The notes beneath the pieces are model-generated. The model saw only the letters and a list, made by a program, of their open reading frames with translations. It had not been told where the DNA came from and made no database searches. The translations under genes were made by a program, and so were the position numbers. Below, piece after piece: positions 7,906-15,597 of a DNA stretch of 64,000 nucleotides. Source of the DNA: UBA940 sp031547885 (GTDB taxonomy: Bacteria; Bacteroidota; Bacteroidia; Bacteroidales; Rikenellaceae); the NCBI GenBank assembly GCA_031547885.1, contig JAVBRO010000008.1, positions 1 through 64,000 of the forward strand. Reading direction: 5' to 3'. How positions within the stretch are numbered: the first letter of the stretch is position 1; the number at the start of each line of letters is the position of its first letter.

Positions 7906-8181
7906 ATGAAATTACAACGAGTTATCCACCACCTGAAGGATGGCCGACGCAAATACTCCACCCACCGGGGTGAAGCCGAAAAGTGGGAGAAGCCGGATCT
8001 GGAAGCCCTGCGCCACAACCGTGAGCAGTACGGCGACGCGGCATACCTGGCCGACTTCTCCCGCTACGGCGTGGTCGCCGACGAGTTGCGCGACCGCTTC
8101 CCCAACGCAAAGATCGTCCGGGTGGTCGGCTTCGAAACCGAAGACCATGACCTCCCGCTACGCAGCGACGTCATTTTCTAA
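7906..8181 (+). CDS. Hypothetical phage protein, 91 residues
   Basis: The frame starts 4 bp after the previous stop with MKLQRVIHHLKDGRRKYS. It is charged, with a short C-terminal strand pair (AKIVRVVGFETED). No domain is recognised. Its position between replication genes and the HNH endonuclease suggests an early accessory role. Confidence 0.6.
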   Translation: MKLQRVIHHLKDGRRKYSTHRGEAEKWEKPDLEALRHNREQYGDAAYLADFSRYGVVADELRDRFPNAKIVRVVGFETEDHDLPLRSDVIF

Positions 8182-8199
8182 TCCCATAAATTCAAAGCT

Positions 8200-8505
8200 A
8201 TGCCGACATTAAAGAAAACAGTCCAGCGCCCGTGGATGCCGGAGCGCGGAACGCAGGAGGGCCGCCTCCATCCCAACAACAAGTTCTACCAATCCAAAGC
8301 GTGGCGCGACCTGCGGGCCGTGAAGCTGGATCAATTTCCGCTGTGCGAGGAGTGCCAGCGAAAGGGCATCACCACGCTGGCCCAGATGGTCGACCATATC
8401 GTTCCGATCAACCAGGGCGGCGCTCCGCTGGATATGGAGAACCTCCAGTCGCTCTGCCACCCCTGCCACAACCGCAAGTCGGGCATCGAGTCCCACACGA
8501 GGTAA
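8200..8505 (+). CDS. HNH endonuclease
   Basis: The protein has 101 residues with the complete HNH zinc-finger layout: FYQSKAWRDLRAVKL lead-in, CEEC, the catalytic VDHIVPINQGG, NLQSLCHPCH with the second cysteine pair, and NRKSG. Small phage HNH proteins nick DNA and often help terminase during packaging. Here it lies 2.9 kb upstream of the small terminase, with BRO, integrase and PLD genes between. Confidence 0.85.
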   Translation: MPTLKKTVQRPWMPERGTQEGRLHPNNKFYQSKAWRDLRAVKLDQFPLCEECQRKGITTLAQMVDHIVPINQGGAPLDMENLQSLCHPCHNRKSGIESHTR

Positions 8506-8569
8506 GCCCCAGGCGGGCCTGCCTGTTAAAATTAAGTTCATTGACATATTGGTTTGCACGAAAAAAGTT

Positions 8570-8577
8570 ATCTTTGT
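8570..8577 (+). promoter_or_regulatory. -7 promoter box for the BRO gene
   Basis: TATCTTTG matches the Bacteroidetes -7 consensus TAnnTTTG exactly and lies 17 bp upstream of the BRO start. No well-spaced TTTG -33 box is clear. It suggests that the BRO gene is transcribed independently of the replication operon. Confidence 0.55.
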
Positions 8578-8594
8578 TGCTGAAGACGCCACAA

Positions 8595-9500
8595 ATGAAA
8601 AATCAAGTACAGATATTCGATAAACACCAGGTTCGCTCCGTTTGGGACGAGGAGAATGAAAAATGGTGGTTTTCGATATTGGATATTATCGGTATTTTGA
8701 CCGATCAGCCCGATTATACAAAGGTTCGTAACTATTGGAAGTGGCTAAAAAAGAAACTGAAAGAAGAAGGTAGTAGTCTATTTGCCGACCAGCAGGTCGG
8801 TGATAATGACCAGCTGGTTAGTAATACTACCCAACTGAAAATGCCAGCCGCCGACGGAAAAAAATACCTCACCGATGTCGCCGATGTCGAGCAGATATTT
8901 CGCATTATTCAATCCATTCCGAGCAAGAAAGCCGAGCCATTCAAGATGTGGCTGGCACAGGTCGGTAGGGAACGGATCGACGAGACGATAGACCCCGAAC
9001 TCTCCATCGACCGCGCTATTTTGAACTACCGTCGGCTTGGATATTCCGAAAACTGGATTAATCAGCGCATAAAATCCATCGAAATCCGCAAGGGCTTGAC
9101 CGATGAATGGGACAGAGCCGGTGTGAAACAGGGAGATGAATACGCTTTGCTGACTGATCTGATGACGCGGACATGGAGCGGGATGACCACCAAAGAATAT
9201 CGGCGGCATAAAAATCTGAAAAAAGAAAACCTGCGCGACAATATGACCAATCTCGAATTGGTTATAAATATGCTGGCAGAAGCGACGAGTACGGAATTAT
9301 CGGCGAGACACAATCCACAAGGGCTATATCAAAGCTCCGTTGTCGCACGTAAAGGTTCAGAAGTGGCGAAGAATGCCCGTTTGGAAATCGAACGGCAAGG
9401 CGGACAGGTAATCAGTTCACAGAACGCGAAGCAACTCGGCAAGCGTAAAGATCGGGAGGTTTTGGCCACTGACGAAGAAGCAATAGAAGATAACGAGTAA
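8595..9500 (+). CDS. BRO-family protein (phage antirepressor type)
   Basis: The protein has 301 residues. The N-terminal ~110 residues are a BRO-N domain: RSVWDEENEKWWFSILDIIGILTD (in part), YWKWLKKKLKEEG, KYLTDVADVEQIFRIIQSIPSKKAEPFKMWLAQVG. The rest is basic and helical (DLMTRTWSGMTTKEYRRHKNLKKENLRDNM). Bacteroidetes carry many BRO proteins of this length in mobile DNA. Family members bind nucleic acid and some act as antirepressors. The start at 8595 fits the -7 box upstream; composition is less GC-rich than the neighbours, suggesting a mobile cassette. Confidence 0.8.
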   Translation: MKNQVQIFDKHQVRSVWDEENEKWWFSILDIIGILTDQPDYTKVRNYWKWLKKKLKEEGSSLFADQQVGDNDQLVSNTTQLKMPAADGKKYLTDVADVEQIFRIIQSIPSKKAEPFKMWLAQVGRERIDETIDPELSIDRAILNYRRLGYSENWINQRIKSIEIRKGLTDEWDRAGVKQGDEYALLTDLMTRTWSGMTTKEYRRHKNLKKENLRDNMTNLELVINMLAEATSTELSARHNPQGLYQSSVVARKGSEVAKNARLEIERQGGQVISSQNAKQLGKRKDREVLATDEEAIEDNE

Positions 9501-9502
9501 TA

Positions 9503-9521
9503 TTCTACACACTGTGTAGAA
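9503..9521. promoter_or_regulatory. Perfect 9-bp-arm palindrome, candidate operator
   Basis: TTCTACACA and TGTGTAGAA flank a single central C, three bases after the BRO stop and just before a terminator. The symmetry and absence of a T-run suggest a dimeric protein site; a second terminator arm is the alternative. Confidence 0.4.
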
Positions 9522-9556
9522 AAACGTGCAAACCGATATGGCTTGCACGTTTTTTT
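9521..9556 (+). terminator. Intrinsic terminator after the BRO gene
   Basis: AAAACGTGCAA and TTGCACGTTTT form an 11-bp stem followed by a T-run. It ends the BRO transcript only 9 bp before the recombinase start. Confidence 0.8.
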
Positions 9557-9564
9557 ATGCCCTT

Positions 9565-10515
9565 ATGCGAACGACACTTAAACTCTCCGAAATCGTTGAC
9601 GGCTGGATTGCAGACACCGATATCCTGCCGGCGACCAAAGCCGACTACCGTCGCAAGATCGGTCTGTGGTTCCGGTGGTTGGCGGCGCACGATATAGATA
9701 CGCGCGGCCCGCAGCGCCAGCACCTGATCGAGTACAAGCGCTCGCTCCAGGACGAGGGCCGCAGCGTGCTGACGGTGTGCAGCTACGTGACGGTGGCCAA
9801 ACTCTTCTACCGCTACTGCGAGCAGATGGGCTATTACCGCAACATCGGCACAGGGGTCAAGAGCAGCGTCAAGCATAAGGAATATTACAAAGAGGCGCTC
9901 ACCCAGGCCGAGGCCACGCGGCTCATGGACTCCATCGACACACAGACCGTGATCGGGAAGCGCGACAAACTGATCGTGGCGCTGATGCTGACCAACGGCC
10001 TGCGTACCTGCGAGGTGGAGCGTATCGATATCGCCGACTTCGACGTGCAGCACGGCCGGACCATCCTTCACATACGGCGCAAGGGGAAGGTGGACAAACG
10101 AGACACGGTCGCCGTGCCGGATGTAATCACCGAGTTGTTTGAGGACTATATATCGTGCCGGGACTTTAGTGTATATGACCCCTTGTTCCTGAACCATGCA
10201 CATAGTGGCGGGGGGCGGCGGCTGGCGAAGGTAACCATCAGCGCCATCGTCAAGCAACGCCTGAGGGCCATCGGGATCGACCGCCCGAAAGTCACCGCCC
10301 ACTCACTACGCCATACTTGTGGCAGCCTGCTTGTGGAGCGCGGTGTAGACGTCGAGACTATCAAGGATGTGCTGGGCCACACCGACACCCAGACCACGCG
10401 GATCTACATTGAGATGGCCCGCCAGCGGCGGCTCCTGGAGCAAAGTCCGTCGAACATTATCGCCGGAATGATCGTAAAAAAGCCCAAAAAGAAAGTCAAG
10501 GACATAAAGCCTTGA
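9565..10515 (+). CDS. Tyrosine recombinase (XerC/D type)
   Basis: The protein has 316 residues from the ATG at 9565. The N-terminal SAM-like core-binding domain (KLSEIVDGWI, ATKADYRRKIGLWFRWL) is followed by the catalytic domain: Arg I in TNGLRTCEVE, HSLRHTCG (H..R), LGHTDTQTTRIY with the nucleophile Tyr. All catalytic residues are present. It is the second recombinase of this element; the other lies at 42.1-43.3 kb. It could resolve phage multimers, invert tail or regulatory DNA, or be an old integrase; nothing here decides. Confidence 0.9.
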   Translation: MRTTLKLSEIVDGWIADTDILPATKADYRRKIGLWFRWLAAHDIDTRGPQRQHLIEYKRSLQDEGRSVLTVCSYVTVAKLFYRYCEQMGYYRNIGTGVKSSVKHKEYYKEALTQAEATRLMDSIDTQTVIGKRDKLIVALMLTNGLRTCEVERIDIADFDVQHGRTILHIRRKGKVDKRDTVAVPDVITELFEDYISCRDFSVYDPLFLNHAHSGGGRRLAKVTISAIVKQRLRAIGIDRPKVTAHSLRHTCGSLLVERGVDVETIKDVLGHTDTQTTRIYIEMARQRRLLEQSPSNIIAGMIVKKPKKKVKDIKP

Positions 10516-10764
10516 TTAACACAGAAGTAATTAAGGGAAAACTTTTTAGATAAGTCGCACCGTGTCAAAGCGATGGCAGGCAGCCTTCATCGGGGCGAAA
10601 AGAGCAAATCGCGGGAGTCATTTTGCCTCCTCCCGCCGCAGAAAACGCGAGCGAGTCGCGCCGGGGGAGGGGGTGAGATTTCTTTCGGAGGTCGAAAAAC
10701 ACAACCGCACAACCCCTCTTCTTTACGCGCGTGCAAATATAAACCGAACCGAAGATTTTTATGT

Positions 10765-11400
10765 ATGGGAGAATTCGTAAACAAAAAGGACGGCGGCGGG
10801 AAGCAGGCCGAATTTAATTTCAGCTTCCAGAACCGGACGATGACGCCGCAGCAGAAAGCCGAGCGGAAAATCTACAAACGCATCGCCCGCAACAACCACA
10901 AGCGCCGCCACCGCATCGAGAACAACAAGGAGCTGGTCGCCGAGTTGGTGGCCGGACTCACGGGCGACGAGTCGCTGCACATGGTGACCGACTCGCTCGA
11001 CTCCCCGAATATCATAAACACCTACGTCGAACGGATTGCCGAGATTTATATCTCCACCTGGTCGATCACCCCGGCAGGCATCGCCTGCCTGGAGAACCTC
11101 GCCGCCAACGGATGCTTCCGCACGGCCCTGCTGGTGCTTGACCGTACACACTCCTACAAGTGGATTTTCGCCTCCGGCGCATACCGCTGCCTTCAGGGGA
11201 AGATCGACATCCGCATCACTGCAATCCACTCGAAGATCATCGTGATGCGCCTCAACGACGACTCCGTGATCAACTTCGTAGGGTCACCCAACCTGTCGAA
11301 CAACCCCCGATGGGAGAACATTCTGATCACGAAGGATCCGGAGGATTTCGCTTTCTACCGCGACTTTCTACTTTCCATAACCGCTGAAAAACTGAAATAG
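10765..11400 (+). CDS. Phospholipase D-like domain protein
   Basis: An ATG at 10765 gives MGEFVNKKDGGG and a 211-residue protein. A basic N-terminus (KIYKRIARNNHKRRHR) precedes a single PLD-like half: HSKIIVMRLND with the H.K pair and GSPNLSNNPRWEN, the usual Gly-Ser/Asn segment. One HKD half suggests a dimer. Family members in phages are nucleases or phosphodiesterases; here the gene abuts the small terminase (2-bp gap), so a packaging-linked role is possible. The 249 bp upstream hold only GC-rich sequence without a clear gene. Confidence 0.7.
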   Translation: MGEFVNKKDGGGKQAEFNFSFQNRTMTPQQKAERKIYKRIARNNHKRRHRIENNKELVAELVAGLTGDESLHMVTDSLDSPNIINTYVERIAEIYISTWSITPAGIACLENLAANGCFRTALLVLDRTHSYKWIFASGAYRCLQGKIDIRITAIHSKIIVMRLNDDSVINFVGSPNLSNNPRWENILITKDPEDFAFYRDFLLSITAEKLK

Positions 11401-11402
11401 CG

Positions 11403-11885
11403 ATGGCCAAAGGACGCAAAAACCTACCTGCCGAGATCAAGCAACTGCGGGGTACGGCGCAGCCCTGCCGCGAACAGGCCGCCGGCGACAGCAGCTCGAT
11501 TGCGCGGCTGACCGATGTGAAGGCCCCGACATGGCTCGACTCCGACGCCAAGCGCATTTTCAAAGACAAGGCCGCGCAACTGATGGCGCTGCGTGTGCTG
11601 ACGGTGCTGGACATCGACCTGCTGGCGCTCTACGCCCAATCCTACTCGCTGGTGATCGAGGCGCTGCGCAAGATTAAGGAGGAGGGCAAGTTCAATACGC
11701 TCTACAACGACGAGGGGCAAGTGATCGGCTTTGTCGAAAACCCCTACATGAAGGTTTACCGGGACAATTTCGAGAAGGTGCAGAAGCTCGCGCCGCACTT
11801 CGGCTTCTCGCCGGCCACGCGCAAGGGCATCCTCACCACGATGGAAAAACAAGAGAAGAAGGACGATTTTAGTGAGTTCGGGTAA
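11403..11885 (+). CDS. terS: Terminase small subunit, P27 family
   Basis: The protein has 160 residues beginning MAKGRKNLPAEIKQLRGT, the usual opening of P27-type small terminases. It continues with APTWLDSDAKRIFKDKAAQL, LTVLDIDLLALYAQSYS and a C-terminal NPYMKVYRDNFEKVQKLAPHFGFSPATR, each typical. It recognises the packaging site and recruits the large subunit. The large subunit lies 470 bp downstream, separated by an inserted opposite-strand gene. Confidence 0.88.
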   Translation: MAKGRKNLPAEIKQLRGTAQPCREQAAGDSSSIARLTDVKAPTWLDSDAKRIFKDKAAQLMALRVLTVLDIDLLALYAQSYSLVIEALRKIKEEGKFNTLYNDEGQVIGFVENPYMKVYRDNFEKVQKLAPHFGFSPATRKGILTTMEKQEKKDDFSEFG

Positions 11886-12320
11886 TCATTTCTGGAGTTT
11901 AATGGACTTCCCTTTCCCTTTTACCATTCGCAGAATAACCCATTGTTCATCTGTTTGTTTTAATCCGAGTTCTTTACGCAAATCCTGCCTCAAGGACGTC
12001 AATAAACTGCCTGTATTAAACTCGCCTCGATTGATAAACTCATGCGCTAATTTCTTAACAAGTTTAATCTGCTCCAGGGAACCAAATAACTGAATGTCTG
12101 CCAATGCGCTCTCTAACAAAACTCTATGTTCGAATTCATCTCTATTTGATGCCTTTTCGATTTGTCTGAAAGCATCAATGAGATAGCTTACCCTGATCTC
12201 TCGCTTCTTATTATGACGGTCCCGTCGACGGGATAATTGATGGATGACAAACCAACTAATAATCGTACCCAATATAGCGATACTGCTTAAAGACAAAGTC
12301 AAAATTTCAACTGTACTCAT
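11886..12320 (-). CDS. Membrane-anchored moron protein between the terminase genes
   Basis: A low-GC, opposite-strand gene interrupts terS and terL. It encodes MSTVEILTLSLSSIAILG with an N-terminal membrane segment, then a basic, helical cytoplasmic part (HQLSRRRDRHNKKREIR). The start at 12320 is chosen because a TATCTTTG -7 box at 12337-12344 would put the transcript start just upstream; an ATG at 12347 would lie inside the promoter. No family is recognised. Lysogen-expressed membrane morons often exclude other phages; that is inference. Confidence 0.65.
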   Translation of the reverse strand: MSTVEILTLSLSSIAILGTIISWFVIHQLSRRRDRHNKKREIRVSYLIDAFRQIEKASNRDEFEHRVLLESALADIQLFGSLEQIKLVKKLAHEFINRGEFNTGSLLTSLRQDLRKELGLKQTDEQWVILRMVKGKGKSIKLQK

Positions 12321-12336
12321 AAGACTAAAGTTTTCA

Positions 12337-12370
12337 CAAAGATACATTGTAAACGATGAATAACAACAAA
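12337..12370 (-). promoter_or_regulatory. Promoter of the terminase moron
   Basis: On the minus strand TTTG (12367-12370) lies 22 bp upstream of TATCTTTG (12337-12344), close to the Bacteroidetes -33/-7 pattern. The boxes overlap the start of terL, so moron transcription runs divergently from inside the late operon. Confidence 0.6.
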
Positions 12371-14023
12371 CTACACCCCGCCGAACAATATGCCGAAGAT
12401 GTCCGTGCAGGAAAAATGCTGGCCTGCGAGTATGTGCGACTTGCGGTTGAGCGCTATTACGCCGACCTCGACAACGCACTTGACATGGGCTGGCACTTCG
12501 ACCGGAAGGCGGCGGGGCGGGCGATCAAGTTCATCGAAAGCCTCAAGCACACCAAAGGCGAATGGGCTGGGCAGAAATTCTTGCTGGAACCTTGGCAGCA
12601 GTTCGCGGTCTGGAACATCTTTGGCTGGAAACTGGCCGACAGTACGCGCCGCTTCCGGTACGCCTATATCGAGATCGCCCGCAAGAACGGCAAGACGGCT
12701 CTTTCGGCAGGCATCGGACTCTATATGCTCTTCGCCGACGGCGAGTCGCGCCCGGAGGTCTATTCGGCTGCGACCGTCAAAGACCAGGCGAAGATATGCT
12801 TCGCAGACGCGGTCGAGATCGTCAAGGCCACCGACCTGAAGCGCTACCTTTCGCCGTTCCGTAACTCGATCACCTACGAGCAGAAGGGCGGCCTGTTCAA
12901 ACCGTTATCTTCCGATTACGGTACGCACGACGGCTTGAATCCGAGCTGCGGCATCATCGACGAGTTCCACGCCCACAAGGACAGTGGGATGTTCGACGTG
13001 ATCAAGTCGGCTTTCGGCGCGAGGCGGCAACCGCTGATGTTCATCATCACGACGGCGGGCTTCAACAAGACCGGAGCCTGCTACGCCTACCGCGAGAACG
13101 TGATCAAGATCCTGCGCGGGGTAAACCGCGACGACTCGCTCTTCGGGATCATCTACACGCAGGACAGCAAAGAGGAGTGGGACAACCCGCCGATGTGGAT
13201 CAAGTCGAACCCCAACCTCGGCGTGTCGCTGTCGGTGGATTATCTGGCCTCGCAGGTCATGGACGCCAAGAACCGTCCGGAGGCCGTGCGCAACGTGATG
13301 ACCAAGAACGTCAACCTGTGGGTGGACGCCGAGCGGACATGGATTTTGGACGAGGCGTGGATGAAGTGCGCCGGGACGACCGACCCCGCCACGTTGCGGG
13401 GCTGCGACTGCTGGGGCGGCCTCGACCTATCGAACGTGTCTGACGTGACGGCCTTCGTGCTGCTGTTCAACGAGAACGACAAGTTTCAGCTCCTGCCGTT
13501 CTTCTGGATACCGGAGGAGAAGATGCTCGAAAAAATCCGCAAGGAGAATATCAACTACCACCTGTGGTTGCGCGACGGCTACGTGAAAGTCACGCCCGGC
13601 AACGTGATCGACTACGACTTCGTGAAGGCCGATATCCTGCGGATCGTCGCTGACTACGATTTGAAATCAACGGCATACGACCGCTGGAACGCCTCGCAGA
13701 CGATCATCGACCTCTCGAACGAGGGGATGGGATTCTCTCCCTTCGGGCAGGGCTTCGGTTCGATGTCGGCCCCCACAAAGCAGTTCGAGGCGCTGGCGCT
13801 CACCCAGCAGGTCGAGCATTTTAATAATCCGGTGCTGCGCTGGATGCTGGCCTCGACGGTAGTCAAGACCGACCCGGCGGGCAACATAAAGCCCGACAAG
13901 GAAAAATCCACACAGAAGATCGACGGCATCGTCGCCGCGATCATGGCGCTCGGCGAGTGGCTGACCTTCCAGGCGAAGAACGAATCCGACCCCTATAACG
14001 ACCGGGGAATGCTTACTTTCTGA
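12356..14023 (+). CDS. terL: Terminase large subunit
   Basis: The protein has 555 residues. Walker A-like ARKNGKTA (108-115) and Walker B CGIIDEFHAH (198-207) mark the ATPase; the RNase H-like nuclease follows with GGLDLSNVSDVTAF and later acidic strands. QGFGSMSAPTKQFE is the conserved late segment of Terminase_1 family proteins. Together with the small subunit and the portal it drives headful or cos packaging of an HK97-type phage. Length and motifs are complete. Its stop overlaps the next start (TGATG). Confidence 0.93.
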   Translation: MNNNKLHPAEQYAEDVRAGKMLACEYVRLAVERYYADLDNALDMGWHFDRKAAGRAIKFIESLKHTKGEWAGQKFLLEPWQQFAVWNIFGWKLADSTRRFRYAYIEIARKNGKTALSAGIGLYMLFADGESRPEVYSAATVKDQAKICFADAVEIVKATDLKRYLSPFRNSITYEQKGGLFKPLSSDYGTHDGLNPSCGIIDEFHAHKDSGMFDVIKSAFGARRQPLMFIITTAGFNKTGACYAYRENVIKILRGVNRDDSLFGIIYTQDSKEEWDNPPMWIKSNPNLGVSLSVDYLASQVMDAKNRPEAVRNVMTKNVNLWVDAERTWILDEAWMKCAGTTDPATLRGCDCWGGLDLSNVSDVTAFVLLFNENDKFQLLPFFWIPEEKMLEKIRKENINYHLWLRDGYVKVTPGNVIDYDFVKADILRIVADYDLKSTAYDRWNASQTIIDLSNEGMGFSPFGQGFGSMSAPTKQFEALALTQQVEHFNNPVLRWMLASTVVKTDPAGNIKPDKEKSTQKIDGIVAAIMALGEWLTFQAKNESDPYNDRGMLTF

Positions 14024-14334
14024 TGACGATGGGACGCCACGAGAAACGATATACCGCCAGCCAACTGGCCCGCCGCGAACGTATCGAGTCCGAGCTGTCG
14101 GCCGTACCGTCCATCCACCCTGCCGCCCGCAAGCTGATCTCCTTCGAGGGCTTCATCGATTACTTTCTGGAGATGCGCGACGTATATTCTTCGCACGTCG
14201 AGGCATACGAGCGTTTGGAAGATTTCTATGAGGCTGTGACCGGCTGGCGTCGCTACTCCGAGTTCGAGTCGTTCCGCAAGGTCATGCGGCGCTACCTGGA
14301 ATCGTGCGACGCCAGCGGCCGCGCTCCCAAATAG
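14023..14334 (+). CDS. Hypothetical phage protein, 103 residues
   Basis: Start overlaps the terL stop, supporting coupled translation. The protein is helical and charged (MGRHEKRYTASQLARRERI; FYEAVTGWRRYSEFESFRKV). No domain is recognised. Its stop lies at the edge of the palindromic promoter element that precedes the methyltransferase. Confidence 0.65.
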   Translation: MTMGRHEKRYTASQLARRERIESELSAVPSIHPAARKLISFEGFIDYFLEMRDVYSSHVEAYERLEDFYEAVTGWRRYSEFESFRKVMRRYLESCDASGRAPK

Positions 14335-14377
14335 GGACAATGTCCCAGACGCAATCCGATCCGGCATCGAACCTTTG
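14334..14377 (+). promoter_or_regulatory. Candidate phage late promoter 1 (palindrome plus -7 box)
   Basis: GGGACAATGTCCC (14334-14346) is followed 23 bp later by AACCTTTG, a 7-of-8 match to TAnnTTTG, and 23 bp after that by the methyltransferase ATG. The same layout recurs at 17129 and 30002. Confidence 0.6.
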
Positions 14378-14400
14378 CGAAAACCGCAACCCGCAAAGTT

Positions 14401-15597
14401 ATGACGCACGGATCACTCTTCTCCGGCATCGGGGGATTCGAACACGCGGCCGAGATCGTCGGCTGGGACAACGCCTTCTGCTGCGAGATAGATCCGTTCT
14501 GTCGGCGGGTGCTTAAATTCCACTTCCCCCATGAAACGCAGTACCGCGACATCCGCACGACAGATTTCTCTGTTTGGCGAGGAAGAATCGACGTTCTCAC
14601 CGGCGGCTTCCCCTGCCAGCCCTTCTCGCAGGCGGGCCAGCGCAAAGGAACCGATGACGACCGCTACCTCTGGCCGGCTATGCTTGGAGCAATTCGCCAA
14701 ATCCAGCCCCGATGGATCGTGGGCGAGAATGTTCTCGGAATTACTAATTGGAATGCCGGGTTGGTCTTCGAGCAGGTGTGCGCTGACCTGGAAGCTGAAG
14801 GCTACCAAGTCTGGCCGTGGGTATTGCCAGCTTCAGGCGTCGACGCCCCCCACCGCCGGTACAGAACCTTCTTTATTGCCCACCGTCACGACGACCAACG
14901 CCAGCCAGGGGATCCATTCGAAGAACAACTGCGGCAAACCTCTGCTGCCGATGGCGGCTGCGATGATCCCCACACCGACCGCGCAGGATTTCAAACGCCG
15001 GGGGCCGGGCAGTCACCAGCAAGGGCTGCCGGAGTTTGTGCGCGGCCTGCTGCCCACGCCCAACGCGGTGGAGGGTACGAAGTACACCCGCACCTACAAC
15101 CCCAACAGTCAGATGGGCAAGAGCCTCACGGCGATGGCGCTCAACGATATGCTGCCCACGCCGGAAGCGAACAACTACAAGAACGGACACCGGCGGCTTT
15201 CTCCACGGATCGAGCGCAAGCTGGCGCAGGGCTGGACGGTCGGCCTGAACGATCTGGCGACGCTCCGGTTGCTGCCCACGCCGGTGGTATGCCTGGATGG
15301 GGTCTATGCGGATCGGCATCCGGGCAAGAGGCACACCAAGTCGATAGCGACGCTGGCCTTCGAAGCTGGTGGCGGGACTTCCCAACTGTCTCCCCTGTTT
15401 GTGGAGCAGATGATGGGTTTTCCGACTGGCTGGATCCTGCTGCCGTTTTTGAAGGAGTCACTCCTTCGAAGCGAGCCAGAGCTTTCAACCGCTGGCGAAC
15501 CGAATCCGTAAAGGCATACGGCAACGCCGTCGTCCCGCCGCTGATCGTGCAGATATTCCGGGCTATTGACTTATACGAGAAGTTATGCGCCGCGTGA
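14401..15597 (+). CDS. dcm: C5-cytosine DNA methyltransferase
   Basis: The protein has 398 residues. Motif I FSGIGG (7-12), motif IV GGFPCQPFSQAG with catalytic Cys72, motif VI ENV (109-111), a PHRRYR motif VIII region and the closing YGNAVVPP (motif X) are all present. Residues ~165-330, where the target-recognition domain should lie, are unusually rich in A, G, Q and H; a second gene is read from the same DNA in another frame. The WWRDFPTVSPVCGADDG segment is typical of phage enzymes of this type. The likely role is protecting phage DNA from host restriction. Confidence 0.9.
   Translation: MTHGSLFSGIGGFEHAAEIVGWDNAFCCEIDPFCRRVLKFHFPHETQYRDIRTTDFSVWRGRIDVLTGGFPCQPFSQAGQRKGTDDDRYLWPAMLGAIRQIQPRWIVGENVLGITNWNAGLVFEQVCADLEAEGYQVWPWVLPASGVDAPHRRYRTFFIAHRHDDQRQPGDPFEEQLRQTSAADGGCDDPHTDRAGFQTPGAGQSPARAAGVCARPAAHAQRGGGYEVHPHLQPQQSDGQEPHGDGAQRYAAHAGSEQLQERTPAAFSTDRAQAGAGLDGRPERSGDAPVAAHAGGMPGWGLCGSASGQEAHQVDSDAGLRSWWRDFPTVSPVCGADDGFSDWLDPAAVFEGVTPSKRARAFNRWRTESVKAYGNAVVPPLIVQIFRAIDLYEKLCAA
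14531..15511 (+). CDS. Overlapping gene embedded in the C5 methyltransferase
   Basis: A 326-codon frame lies wholly inside the methyltransferase gene, shifted by +1. Its product looks like a real protein: ISLFGEEES, a Trp-containing CALTWKLKAT segment, repeated LLPTP/IPTPTAQDFKRRG motifs, LNDLATLRLLPTP, and GTSQLSPLFVEQMMGFPTGW. The LPTP and MGFPxGW motifs are ones I recognise from phage proteins tied to C5 methyltransferases. Possibly it supplies specificity or assists the enzyme; function is not known. Confidence 0.6.
   Translation: MKRSTATSARQISLFGEEESTFSPAASPASPSRRRASAKEPMTTATSGRLCLEQFAKSSPDGSWARMFSELLIGMPGWSSSRCALTWKLKATKSGRGYCQLQASTPPTAGTEPSLLPTVTTTNASQGIHSKNNCGKPLLPMAAAMIPTPTAQDFKRRGPGSHQQGLPEFVRGLLPTPNAVEGTKYTRTYNPNSQMGKSLTAMALNDMLPTPEANNYKNGHRRLSPRIERKLAQGWTVGLNDLATLRLLPTPVVCLDGVYADRHPGKRHTKSIATLAFEAGGGTSQLSPLFVEQMMGFPTGWILLPFLKESLLRSEPELSTAGEPNP

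Noticed and set aside
10516..10764. Gene in the GC-rich gap before the PLD-like gene
   Set aside because: The open frame reaching upstream has basic, low-complexity residues; the first start with a sensible product is 10765.
15450..15475. GAAGGAGT/ACTCCTTC hairpin inside the methyltransferase as a terminator
   Set aside because: It lies within conserved coding sequence (EGVTPSKR region) and has no T-run.
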